From: Caldicellulosiruptor changbaiensis
GTDB lineage: Bacteria; Bacillota; Thermoanaerobacteria; Caldicellulosiruptorales; Caldicellulosiruptoraceae
Assembly (NCBI RefSeq): GCF_003999255.1
Contig: NZ_CP034791.1
Span: 701,001-765,000, forward strand
Length of the DNA stretch: 64,000 nucleotides
Direction: 5' to 3'
Shown here: in pieces, positions 1 through 6,823 of the stretch
Position numbering within the stretch: position 1 is the stretch's first letter
Layout: each line of letters opens with the position of its first letter
Program-made: the position numbers and the translations under genes
Notes under the pieces: generated by a model
Told to the model about the DNA's origin: nothing
Database searches by the model: none
What the model saw: the letters and a program-made list of their open reading frames with translations, nothing else

Positions 1-107
1 TTTGGTCCGACTATGGCAACAAACTCACCTTTTTGAATTTTGAGGTTTATGTCTTTTAGGATTCTTTTCTGGTCAATATAAAAGTTTACATCTATAAGTT
101 CAATCAT
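1..107 (-). CDS. znuC: Zinc/manganese ABC transporter ATP-binding protein, N-terminal fragment
   Basis: Only the first 35 or so codons are in the window; the gene continues past the left edge. The translation begins MIELIDVNFYID, then KGEFVAIVGP, which is the start of an ABC ATPase up to the first residues of the Walker A loop. It follows the binding-protein gene with a gap of 23 bases in the same direction. This is the usual order for a ZnuA-ZnuC uptake system, which powers import of the metal captured by the lipoprotein. The start ATG is preceded by an AGGAGAG ribosome site. Zinc rather than manganese is inferred from the linked Fur-family gene. Confidence 0.8.
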   Translation of the reverse strand, partial: MIELIDVNFYIDQKRILKDINLKIQKGEFVAIVGP

Positions 108-130
108 TCTGATTTTCTCTCCTGCAACAT

Positions 131-994
131 TTATTTTAAAACCATCTCAAATGCTTTTAAGTTCTTTTCCATAAGGCTGAGTATTGTCTCATTTCTTGCT
201 TGAGATGAATTTACAATTCCCATTCCATAGATATTTACAATTTTGATGCCAGTATCTTTTGCGATAGTCTTTACAGCAGGCAAATTTTCATTTGGGTCAA
301 CAAGAATGTACTTTATGTTCTTTTCCTTTATAAACTGAACAATCTCTTTCATTTTTTGAGCCGATGGCTCTTCTTCTTCGTTCACACCGGTAATTGAATA
401 CTGCTTGAGGCTGTAGTCTCTTGCTAAGTAGCCAAAAGAGGGATGAGCAATTAGAAATTCTTTTCTTTTTGAGTTTTTCACAACAGAAGAAAATTCCTTA
501 TCAAGCCTATCAAGACTTGCAATCAGTTTTGAAGCATTTTGTTGGTAATAACTTTTATTTTTTGGATCTAAGCTTGTCAAGGCATTTTCAATATTTCTTG
601 TTATTTTCTTTAAAAGCCTTGGTGATGTCCATATATGAGGGTCACTATCTATAAACTCTATACCTTCAGATGCTCTAAAGATTTTGACCTTTGTTCCCTC
701 AAGAGGTTTTTTAACCCACTCATCAACAAGCCCAAGATATATCACCGCTTTTGCTGATGTGAGCTTGGCAATGTCACGTGAAGATGGTTCAAATGAGTGA
801 ATTTCCGCACCGTCCTTTACAAGCTTTTCAACTGTTATCTTCTGTCCTGCTATAAGTTTTGTAATAGAATACAAAGGATAGATTGTAGTGTAGACTGTGC
901 CTTTGGTGGTAGTTAAAGCTTCATTTTTGCAGCTACTTAAGAAAACCATGAAGCTAATAAGAAGGGGTATAGTTAGCAGCTTTATCCTCTTCAT
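131..994 (-). CDS. znuA: Metal (zinc) ABC transporter substrate-binding lipoprotein
   Basis: This 287-residue cluster A-I binding protein should capture Zn(II) (possibly Mn) outside the membrane and deliver it to the ZnuBC permease. The N-terminus is a lipoprotein signal, with a hydrophobic stretch ending in the lipobox FLSSC. Candidate metal ligands are the histidines in IHSFEPS, DPHIW and AHPSFGY, plus the acid in LVDPNEN. The His-rich loop common in ZnuA is absent; an acidic EEEE segment follows TGVN. I chose ATG 994 (MKRIKLL) over an upstream in-frame start at 1015. It makes an ATGA overlap with the regulator's stop and has a GGGAGGG site in front. The gene is therefore translationally coupled to the regulator. 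Confidence 0.85.
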   Translation of the reverse strand: MKRIKLLTIPLLISFMVFLSSCKNEALTTTKGTVYTTIYPLYSITKLIAGQKITVEKLVKDGAEIHSFEPSSRDIAKLTSAKAVIYLGLVDEWVKKPLEGTKVKIFRASEGIEFIDSDPHIWTSPRLLKKITRNIENALTSLDPKNKSYYQQNASKLIASLDRLDKEFSSVVKNSKRKEFLIAHPSFGYLARDYSLKQYSITGVNEEEEPSAQKMKEIVQFIKEKNIKYILVDPNENLPAVKTIAKDTGIKIVNIYGMGIVNSSQARNETILSLMEKNLKAFEMVLK

Positions 995-1416
995 TGTTCT
1001 TCCCTCCCACAACATTTATCGCATATCCCATACACTTCCAAATTGTGGTCCAGAATTTTAAAGTTCATTTTGTTTAATTCCTCTTCAATTAGATTTATCT
1101 TACAGTCTACAATTTCGGCTTTTGCATTGCATTTTATACATACAAAATAGTGGTGATGCTCATTTTTCTTTATTTCAAAAAAATGTTTTCTATTTATAGT
1201 AGATTTCACTACAATTCCATTTTGAACAAAAAGTTCAAGGTTTCTATATACAGTTGCGAGGTTAATTTTGAAATTTTTGTTTTTTAGCATATTGAGTATT
1301 TCATCAGCTGATAAACATTGATTTGAACTATTTAAAACCTTGTATATTTCAATCCTTTGCCAGGTAGCTTTGATATTGTGTAAATTTAAAATAGACTTAA
1401 TGTCCTGGTTTATCAT
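991..1416 (-). CDS. zur: Fur-family metalloregulator, probably the zinc repressor Zur
   Basis: This 141-residue Fur-family repressor has an N-terminal winged helix (NIKATWQRIEIYKVL through INLATVYRNLELF) and a C-terminal dimerisation domain. That domain has the HHHYFVCIKC metal region and two structural CxxC pairs (CIKC, CDKC). It is the first gene of an operon with znuA and znuC, so Zur is more likely than Fur or PerR. A GTG at 1425 could also start the protein; ATG 1416 is preferred because the AGGTGG ribosome site then has normal spacing. A perfect palindrome lies just upstream, which suggests autoregulation. The metal assignment rests on context only. Confidence 0.82.
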   Translation of the reverse strand: MINQDIKSILNLHNIKATWQRIEIYKVLNSSNQCLSADEILNMLKNKNFKINLATVYRNLELFVQNGIVVKSTINRKHFFEIKKNEHHHYFVCIKCNAKAEIVDCKINLIEEELNKMNFKILDHNLEVYGICDKCCGREEQ

Positions 1417-1429
1417 TCCTTCCACCTAC

Positions 1430-1446
1430 TTGCAAATAGTTTGCAA
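1430..1446. promoter_or_regulatory. Perfect palindrome, putative Zur operator
   Basis: TTGCAAA-TAG-TTTGCAA is a perfect 7+7 inverted repeat with a 3-base centre. It lies between the -10 box of the zur promoter and the zur start codon, where bound repressor would block transcription. The sequence differs from the classical Bacillus Zur box, so the link to Zur is inferred from position and symmetry. Confidence 0.6.
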
Positions 1447-1454
1447 CTAAATAT

Positions 1455-1482
1455 ATTATACATAATATTTTAAGAAAAACAA
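1455..1482 (-). promoter_or_regulatory. Promoter of the zur-znuAC operon
   Basis: Read on the minus strand: TTGTTT (1482-1477), 16 bases, TATAAT (1460-1455). It matches the vegetative sigma-A pattern and sits directly upstream of the palindrome at 1430-1446. Confidence 0.55.
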
Positions 1483-1523
1483 GAGTTGACTAAGAAAAAG
1501 AAAGCAAAGTTTTAAAAACATAT

Positions 1524-1552
1524 TTGACAAATGAAGAACAAAAACTTATAAT
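1524..1552 (+). promoter_or_regulatory. Strong sigma-A promoter for the small secreted-protein gene
   Basis: TTGACA (1524-1529), a 17-base spacer and TATAAT (1547-1552) form a consensus vegetative promoter 35 bases upstream of the ATG at 1587. Confidence 0.75.
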
Positions 1553-1586
1553 ACTAATATCGCAAATATATCCAATAAGAGGTGAT

Positions 1587-2021
1587 ATGGTGCAAAAGAG
1601 GTGTTTATCAGTTATAATAATTTTGGTTGTATGTTGTGTATGTTTACTACTTTCATTTCCAAATACAAGTAGCTGGAGTTTTACAATGGATTATCGATAT
1701 GTTAATTGAGCTGAAAATGGTATATATTATAAAATGGATGCTGGAAAAATGAGCATAAGTGGTAAAATATGGATTTACTCAAAAGATAGCTGGTTTGGTG
1801 AAACTCCAAACAGAATTAAGTATGAAGTTTGGAAATCAAGTTTTGGACTTGATGAAAATGTTGGAAAGGGAGATGTTATACCACAATTACCTGAAGGAAC
1901 AGAAGTCGAGTTTTCAAAATCTTTTGGAGAACAAAAGTCAGGACAATATTATCTTGTATTTTACAAAATAGAAGATGATGGATACAATATAAAAGGTAGT
2001 GGAATTTTGAAGACAGAATAA
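1587..2021 (+). pseudogene. Small secreted protein interrupted by an in-frame TGA
   Basis: Reading from ATG 1587 (or GTG 1590) after a GAGGTG ribosome site gives a signal peptide (positive start, then LSVIIILVVCC) and a short mature start ending DYRYVN. Codon 41 is TGA (1707-1709). The same frame then stays open for 103 further codons to a TAA at 2019-2021. That second part (AENGIYYKMDAGKMSISGK...) has ordinary coding character: it is polar, rich in Tyr and Lys, and has an acidic middle. No ribosome site precedes the internal ATG at 1734. The simplest reading is one gene of about 144 codons disabled by a nonsense mutation, though a sequence error is possible. I do not recognise the family. 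A consensus promoter still drives it. Confidence 0.6.
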
Positions 2022-2050
2022 ACTATTGTTGGTGAAAGTGGTGGTGCAGG

Positions 2051-2632
2051 ATGTTAGACTTTGATATTTCTATATGGCTATTAGGAATACTCCTGTTGAT
2101 AATGTACTGTGTTTATTTGAGAAAAAAAAGAAATGAGGAGTTCATCTCTGTTTTTTTCAATGCTTTGTTCTTTATATATATCTTACAGGTATTAAGATTT
2201 ACTATATTCCCAATTCCTATCTTTTCACCAACCATTAGAGAAATATCTTCAAAGATAGATATTCTCTCAACAATGAATATAAAACCATTTGCTAATATTA
2301 CTTTAAATAGACAATTTTATTATAACATTTTGCTTACAATTCCTTTTGGTTTTTTATTGCCACTATTAAGAAATAAGTCAATAAAAAAGGTATTATTGAA
2401 AGGTATAGCTTTTTCAATAAGTATTGAATTACTTCAACTACTTATTTCTTTTTTGATAAAATTCCCGTACAGAACATGTGATATAAATGATATTATTTTA
2501 AATACCTTTGGTGTTTTTATGGGCTTTGTTTTATGGAAACTGTTTACCGTTATTTTAAAAGCAATTACAAAAAAATTGAATTTGAAAAATGACAAGTTTA
2601 TTAACTATATTTTGGGGCAAAATAATATTTAG
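2051..2632 (+). CDS. VanZ-family membrane protein
   Basis: This is a 193-residue integral membrane protein with about four or five hydrophobic segments. It has the VanZ-family pattern: N-x4-PFGFLLP in the middle, then IEL.Q, then a polar R-x-CDINDIILNTFG block before the last helix. VanZ homologues were first described beside vancomycin-resistance genes, where VanZ gives low teicoplanin resistance, but most chromosomal members have no known role. It lies 29 bases after the interrupted secreted-protein gene and probably shares its promoter. A terminator at 2702 closes this small unit. Confidence 0.75.
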   Translation: MLDFDISIWLLGILLLIMYCVYLRKKRNEEFISVFFNALFFIYILQVLRFTIFPIPIFSPTIREISSKIDILSTMNIKPFANITLNRQFYYNILLTIPFGFLLPLLRNKSIKKVLLKGIAFSISIELLQLLISFLIKFPYRTCDINDIILNTFGVFMGFVLWKLFTVILKAITKKLNLKNDKFINYILGQNNI

Positions 2633-2701
2633 AGAAAAGTGGCTGGCTAAAAATATTTTGAGTGCTTATTATTTAATCATGTTCAAACAAATATTATAAA
2701 G

Positions 2702-2746
2702 AAGGGACTACCCCAACATCTTATTGGACAGTCCCTTTTTCTTTTT
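2702..2746 (+). terminator. Rho-independent terminator
   Basis: An 8-bp perfect stem AAGGGACT/AGTCCCTT (2702-2709 with 2730-2737) has an inner CCAA/TTGG pairing and is followed by a T-rich run. It ends the vanZ transcript. Confidence 0.8.
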
Positions 2747-2782
2747 AATTTTAAAACTCGATTTTCAATAATAAATAAAAAA

Positions 2783-3100
2783 CTAAGTTGCAGAATAAAG
2801 TAACTTTAAATCATTTGCAAATATTTCAACCTTAGCAAGGTCACAAATAAGAGCTTTTAAAAATGGGTATTTTTCAAACACATCTGCTTTAATTGAATAA
2901 ATTCTTTTTTGTGCCTGGTTTCTTGCCTCTATAAGCCCCACATTTTTAAGATATGCAAGGTGGCGCGACACCTTTGGCTGACTTTCTTGGATTAACTTTA
3001 CTAAACTACTTACATTTTGCTCGCTGTGGGCTAATATATTTAATATCCTAAGCCTTGTTGTGTCTGATAATGCGTAGAGTATTTCATTTAACCTTGTCAT
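2783..3100 (-). CDS. ArsR-family winged-helix transcriptional regulator
   Basis: This 105-residue ArsR/SmtB-type repressor starts with the typical ALSDTTRLRILNIL helix. It has a recognition helix around SQPKVSRHLAYL and a wing at GLIEARNQAQKRIY. The CxC metal-binding motif of arsenic and cadmium sensors is absent from the recognition region and the protein has a single Cys near its end, so it may sense something other than a soft metal. It is divergent from the radical-SAM gene at 3261. The 160-base gap holds both promoters, and a GGGGAG ribosome site precedes the start. It could control itself and that neighbour. Confidence 0.82.
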   Translation of the reverse strand: MTRLNEILYALSDTTRLRILNILAHSEQNVSSLVKLIQESQPKVSRHLAYLKNVGLIEARNQAQKRIYSIKADVFEKYPFLKALICDLAKVEIFANDLKLLYSAT

Positions 3101-3137
3101 TTTCTCTCCCCTTCGTACAAAAGACTATGACAATTAA

Positions 3138-3145
3138 ATTATAGC
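3138..3145 (-). promoter_or_regulatory. Extended -10 element of the ArsR-family gene
   Basis: On the minus strand TATAAT (3143-3138) is preceded by TGC, an extended -10 form. No convincing -35 box is seen. It lies 38 bases before the start codon. Confidence 0.4.
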
Positions 3146-3181
3146 ACGTTTTTGAACAAAAATAAACATACTTATATACAC

Positions 3182-3191
3182 ATATGCATAT
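3182..3191. promoter_or_regulatory. Palindrome in the divergent arsR/radical-SAM promoter region, possible operator
   Basis: ATATGCATAT is a perfect 10-bp palindrome inside a longer alternating AT tract. It lies 7 bases before the -35 box of the gene at 3261. ArsR-type proteins bind short AT-rich inverted repeats, so this is a candidate site. In AT-rich DNA it could also be chance. Confidence 0.3.
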
Positions 3192-3198
3192 ATAAATA

Positions 3199-3228
3199 TT
3201 GACACATCTTACGAAAAAGAGTTATAAT
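3199..3228 (+). promoter_or_regulatory. Sigma-A promoter of the radical-SAM gene
   Basis: TTGACA (3199-3204), an 18-base spacer and TATAAT (3223-3228) lie 32 bases before the start codon. Both boxes match consensus exactly, so the gene is likely to be strongly expressed unless repressed. Confidence 0.8.
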
Positions 3229-3260
3229 AAGAGCGAATAAAAAAGAGGGAGTGGGAGGAA

Positions 3261-4658
3261 ATGGAACTTCCAAAAAGAGTGATAGGCGAAGCAGTATTAA
3301 AACAGGTGATTAGGTATCTTTCGAATAACCCCGAAGAGAATATGGGCAAGATTTTGGACCTTACAGAAAAGATAGTAAGGCGTGAGAGGGATAAGTGGTA
3401 TATACAGAGTGCAAAGAAGTATTTGCTTGACCCCAATAGTTCTTGGCATCACTATGCAATGAGAATTATAAAAGAGACAAATCCAAAGGTAAGAGAGAGA
3501 ATTCTTATCAATTTCTTCTTAAATGCAGGCTTTATTGGTGTACCAAAGCAATTAGAGCTCATTAAGAAATACGATATAAACATTCCATACGCTATTTTGA
3601 TTGACCCGACAGCTGCTTGCAACTTGCACTGCAAAGGCTGCTGGGCAGGAGAATATCAAAAGGCTGCTAAACTTGATTATGAAATCTTAGACAGAGTAGT
3701 AAAAGAAGCTCAAGAGATAGGAGTATACTTTATAATCTTCTCAGGTGGAGAACCGCTTCTGAGAAAAGACGACATATTAAAGCTATGCGAAAAGTACGAA
3801 GACACAGTGTTCTTGTCATTTACAAATGCCACACTAATGGATGATGAATTCATTGAAAAGGTTGCAAAAGTAGGTAACTTAGCATTTGCAATCAGTATTG
3901 ATGGCTTTGAAAAATCAACAGATGAAAGACGCGGTCAGGGTGTATTCAAAAAGGTTGTCACAGCAATGGAAAAACTAAAAGAAGCAGGTGTTGTATTTGG
4001 ATTTTCAACAACATATCACAGGTACAATGTAGAAGAGGTATCGTCTGATGAGTATATAGATTTCTTGATAGAGAAAGGTGCCAAGTTTGGCTGGTACTTC
4101 ACATATGTTCCTGTTGGCAAGGATGCGGATATATCATACATGGCAACACCAGAGCAAAGAGCGTACATGTACAAGAGGATAGAAGAGATAAGATGGTCAA
4201 AACCAATATTTGTTCTTGATTTCTGGAACGATGGAGAACCTGCTGGTGGATGCATTGCAGGTGGAAGAAGATACCTTCACATAAACGCAAACGGTGATGT
4301 TGAGCCTTGTGCATTTATCCATTTCTCAAATGTCAACATAAAAGAATGTTCACTGCTTGATGCGCTAAAATCACCGCTGTTTATGGCATACAGAAAAAAT
4401 ATTCCGTTTAATGAGAATCATTTGAGGCCTTGTCCAATGATTGACAATCCGCTCAAACTCAAAAAGATTGTTGAAGAATCAGGTGCACATCCAACCCAAA
4501 TTGGTGGTGAGACAGAAACTGCTGAAGAGCTTGCAAACAAGCTACTTGAATACTCAGAAAAATGGGGCAAGGTTGCAGATAAGCTGTGGGAGCAGAGAAA
4601 ACAAGGTATTCCTCAGAACAAGGTTGATTTGTCTGTAATAGAAGAAGTAAAGAGCTAA
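3261..4658 (+). CDS. Radical-SAM/SPASM-type enzyme, substrate unknown
   Basis: This 465-residue protein has a helical N-terminal region of about 105 residues, then a radical-SAM barrel with the cluster motif C120-x3-C124-x2-C127 (ACNLHCKGC). The SAM-binding FSGGEPLL follows. The C-terminal segment has Cys residues in GGCIAGG, DVEPCAF, IKECSL and LRPCPM, which resembles a SPASM or twitch auxiliary-cluster domain. It has a consensus promoter and stands alone, divergent from an ArsR regulator and convergent with plsY. I cannot name the substrate. One candidate role is tail-to-tail coupling of membrane lipids, which some thermophilic Clostridia carry out with radical-SAM enzymes. That is inference from family type and the lipid-gene neighbour only. 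A peptide-maturase role is less likely because no precursor peptide is seen. Confidence 0.75.
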   Translation: MELPKRVIGEAVLKQVIRYLSNNPEENMGKILDLTEKIVRRERDKWYIQSAKKYLLDPNSSWHHYAMRIIKETNPKVRERILINFFLNAGFIGVPKQLELIKKYDINIPYAILIDPTAACNLHCKGCWAGEYQKAAKLDYEILDRVVKEAQEIGVYFIIFSGGEPLLRKDDILKLCEKYEDTVFLSFTNATLMDDEFIEKVAKVGNLAFAISIDGFEKSTDERRGQGVFKKVVTAMEKLKEAGVVFGFSTTYHRYNVEEVSSDEYIDFLIEKGAKFGWYFTYVPVGKDADISYMATPEQRAYMYKRIEEIRWSKPIFVLDFWNDGEPAGGCIAGGRRYLHINANGDVEPCAFIHFSNVNIKECSLLDALKSPLFMAYRKNIPFNENHLRPCPMIDNPLKLKKIVEESGAHPTQIGGETETAEELANKLLEYSEKWGKVADKLWEQRKQGIPQNKVDLSVIEEVKS

Positions 4659-4695
4659 AAAAGGTAAGCTTTACATTTTTAAAGGATATAACAAG

Positions 4696-4734
4696 AAAGG
4701 GCAAGCTATTGGTCAAAAAAGGCTTGCCCTTTTT
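4696..4734. terminator. Bidirectional terminator between the radical-SAM gene and plsY
   Basis: An 11-bp perfect stem AAAGGGCAAGC/GCTTGCCCTTT (4696-4706 with 4722-4732) is flanked by A- and T-rich runs. It lies between two convergent genes, so it can serve both. Confidence 0.85.
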
Positions 4735-4737
4735 GAA

Positions 4738-5334
4738 TTATGCTTTAAGCATACCTTTTGCTACTTTCAGTAGGTCCATTTCAATAGGTAAGGTTCTCAA
4801 CTGTCTATATGTCAAGAATGCGCATAACAATACCAAAAACACCAATTCTTCAATTGGTAAGTAAATACATCTTGCCCAAATCATCAATGACCATATTCCA
4901 AGAACAGTCCCGAGGTTGTCTTTCTTATACATCAAAAGCCCTAAAAATGATCCGAGAGCAAAAAATATTATTGGAGCTATCCCATAGAGTGAAAATAACA
5001 CTCCTAAGCTCGTAGCAATTGACTTTCCACCTTTGAGATGAAGAAAAACAGAATATGCATGACCTAATATAACCATAAAAACAACAATGTAAAGATCTGG
5101 TCCTTTCAAAAAAAGCACGTATTTGGCTATGTAAGCTACAAAATATCCTTTTGAAATGTCCAAAATAAGTGAAGGCACACCTGCTTTCACTCCAGCCATT
5201 CTAAATGCATTGGTTGCACCTGGATTTTTGTCTGGAGCATTTGTTATATCTTTATTGAAAAACTTCTTTGTGATAATATACGAAAAGGGTATGCTTCCAA
5301 TCAAAAATGAAATAAAAGCAAATACAATAATCAT
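4738..5334 (-). CDS. plsY: Acyl-phosphate:glycerol-3-phosphate acyltransferase
   Basis: PlsY transfers the acyl group of acyl-phosphate to sn-glycerol-3-phosphate to make lysophosphatidate, the first step of membrane phospholipid synthesis. The 198-residue polytopic protein has the three PlsY signatures: GSIPFSY near the start, NPGATNAFR with the following glycines around residue 40, and GHAYSVFLHLKGGKSIATSLG around residue 100. Length is normal for the family. It has its own promoter (5397-5369). The ribosome site is weak (AAGAGA). It sits tail to tail with the radical-SAM gene. Confidence 0.93.
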   Translation of the reverse strand: MIIVFAFISFLIGSIPFSYIITKKFFNKDITNAPDKNPGATNAFRMAGVKAGVPSLILDISKGYFVAYIAKYVLFLKGPDLYIVVFMVILGHAYSVFLHLKGGKSIATSLGVLFSLYGIAPIIFFALGSFLGLLMYKKDNLGTVLGIWSLMIWARCIYLPIEELVFLVLLCAFLTYRQLRTLPIEMDLLKVAKGMLKA

Positions 5335-5368
5335 TGTTGATAATCTCTTGATTGAGTTGTTTATAGAA

Positions 5369-5397
5369 ATTTTAACTCATCTTATCAAATAGTTCAA
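5369..5397 (-). promoter_or_regulatory. Promoter of plsY
   Basis: On the minus strand: TTGAAC (5397-5392), 17 bases, TAAAAT (5374-5369). The -10 box lies 35 bases upstream of the plsY ATG. Confidence 0.6.
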
Positions 5398-5410
5398 ACC
5401 ATTGGAGAAA

Positions 5411-5425
5411 AATTTTCAGAAAGTG
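5411..5425. promoter_or_regulatory. CodY-box-like sequence before rtcB
   Basis: AATTTTCAGAAAGTG matches the published CodY consensus AATTTTCWGAAAATT at 13 of 15 positions. It lies 12 bases before the rtcB start and about 14 bases upstream of the plsY -35 box. A codY gene is present at 13352. In AT-rich DNA a near match can be chance, so this is tentative. Confidence 0.3.
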
Positions 5426-5437
5426 GTGATTTGGTTT

Positions 5438-6793
5438 ATGAAAAAGATAAGGGACGGAGTGTACACCAATGACTATGCAATTTTCTTCATGACAGAAGAA
5501 ATACTAAAAGAGCTGGATGAAGGTGTTTTGCAGCAAGCAAAAAACGCATCCCAGATTCCAAACGTAGAGTTTTTGGGCTATACACCTGATGCGCACATTG
5601 GCAAGGGTACATCAATTGGGACAATAATTGTGTGGGATATGTCAAAGGCTTGGATTTCGCCAACAATTGTGGGTGTTGACATAGGTTGTGGTATGAGGCT
5701 TGTTCTGACAAAATCATATGCAGATGATGTAGACAAAAATCTTCTAAAAAAGATGATGAGTGAGATAGAAGAGCTGATTCCAACGGGGGTCGGGAAGAAG
5801 AACAAAAAAATTTCACTATCTTACGCAAAGTATGAGGAGTACTTGCAGAACACGGAAATTGACAAAGACATATCAGACAAAATGATTTTGATTCATGAGT
5901 TTGACCTTGACACAATTCCCGATGAAGCGTATGAAATTGGCAAAGAGCAGTTTGCAACACTTGGTGGCGGTAATCATTTTATTGAGTTTCAAAAGCTTCA
6001 CGTAATAGATGAGGTGGTTGCAAAAGAGTGGGGACTTTTTGAGGGCCAGCTTGTTGTGATGATCCACTCAGGTTCAAGAAGGTTTGGATCAGTTATTGGG
6101 GATTACTATCAAAGAAAATTTAAAGATGTGATGAAATCAAAAGGTATCACAACTCCAGACCCACAGCTTACCTTTTTGCCAATTGACAACAAAGTTGCAA
6201 AGGATTATATTAAAGCTATGCAGTCAGCAGCAATTTATGCAAAAGTCAATCGCCATTATATGAGCAATTTCATAATATCCATTTTGGACAAACACGGGAT
6301 TGATGCTTGGGTACTTTATGATGTTGCACACAATATAGCGTATATGGAAAGATTTGCAAACAGAGAAAAGCTTGTAATAAGAAAGGGTGCGACAAGGGCT
6401 TTGCCACAGAATCACTATTTAATTTCAAATCCAAAGTTTTTAAAAACAGGGCATCCTGTGATTTTGCCGGGAAGCATGGGTTCAAGTTCATATCTTATGA
6501 GAGGAATTGAAGACAATATAATTAGCTATCACACAGTCAACCATGGAGCAGGAAGGGTACTTTCTCGAAACAAGGCAAAAAAGACAATTTCGGTAGAAGA
6601 ATTTTCAAAGGCCCTAAGACAAGGCCAGGAGAATGAGATACTGATAAATACAAAGAATCTAAAGGATTTTTTAGATGAAAGTCCGCAAAGTTATAAGGAC
6701 ATCGATACTGTTATAAATTCGGTTATTACCTCAAGGCTTGCCGTGCCTGTTGCTAAGATGACACCACTTGGTGTTATCAAAGGAAAAGATTAA
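5438..6793 (+). CDS. rtcB: RtcB-family RNA-splicing ligase
   Basis: RtcB joins RNA 2',3'-cyclic phosphate (or 3'-phosphate) ends to 5'-OH ends using GTP and Mn2+. Family motifs are all present: GVDIGCGM (metal-binding D81 and C84), GGGNHFIEF, HSGSRRFG, YDVAHNIAY, RKGATRALP, LPGSMGSSSY and NHGAGRVLSR, which holds the His that is guanylylated. The protein has 451 residues from ATG 5438, which has a GGTGAT ribosome site; an in-frame TTG at 5402 lacks one. The archease cofactor gene is not adjacent. dprA follows after 30 bases and is probably co-transcribed. Bacterial members are thought to act in RNA repair, including tRNA or rRNA cut by toxins. Confidence 0.9.
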   Translation: MKKIRDGVYTNDYAIFFMTEEILKELDEGVLQQAKNASQIPNVEFLGYTPDAHIGKGTSIGTIIVWDMSKAWISPTIVGVDIGCGMRLVLTKSYADDVDKNLLKKMMSEIEELIPTGVGKKNKKISLSYAKYEEYLQNTEIDKDISDKMILIHEFDLDTIPDEAYEIGKEQFATLGGGNHFIEFQKLHVIDEVVAKEWGLFEGQLVVMIHSGSRRFGSVIGDYYQRKFKDVMKSKGITTPDPQLTFLPIDNKVAKDYIKAMQSAAIYAKVNRHYMSNFIISILDKHGIDAWVLYDVAHNIAYMERFANREKLVIRKGATRALPQNHYLISNPKFLKTGHPVILPGSMGSSSYLMRGIEDNIISYHTVNHGAGRVLSRNKAKKTISVEEFSKALRQGQENEILINTKNLKDFLDESPQSYKDIDTVINSVITSRLAVPVAKMTPLGVIKGKD

Positions 6794-6823
6794 TTATTAA
6801 AAAAAGGGATGAGATTTTAAAAC

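Noticed and set aside
1707-1730. TGA at codon 41 of the small secreted protein as selenocysteine
   Set aside because: No hairpin resembling a bacterial SECIS follows the TGA, the sequence context has no redox motif, and no selenium genes are visible in the window.
4099-4314. Minus-strand frames inside the radical-SAM gene
   Set aside because: Shadows of a well-supported plus-strand gene, with no ribosome site or promoter.
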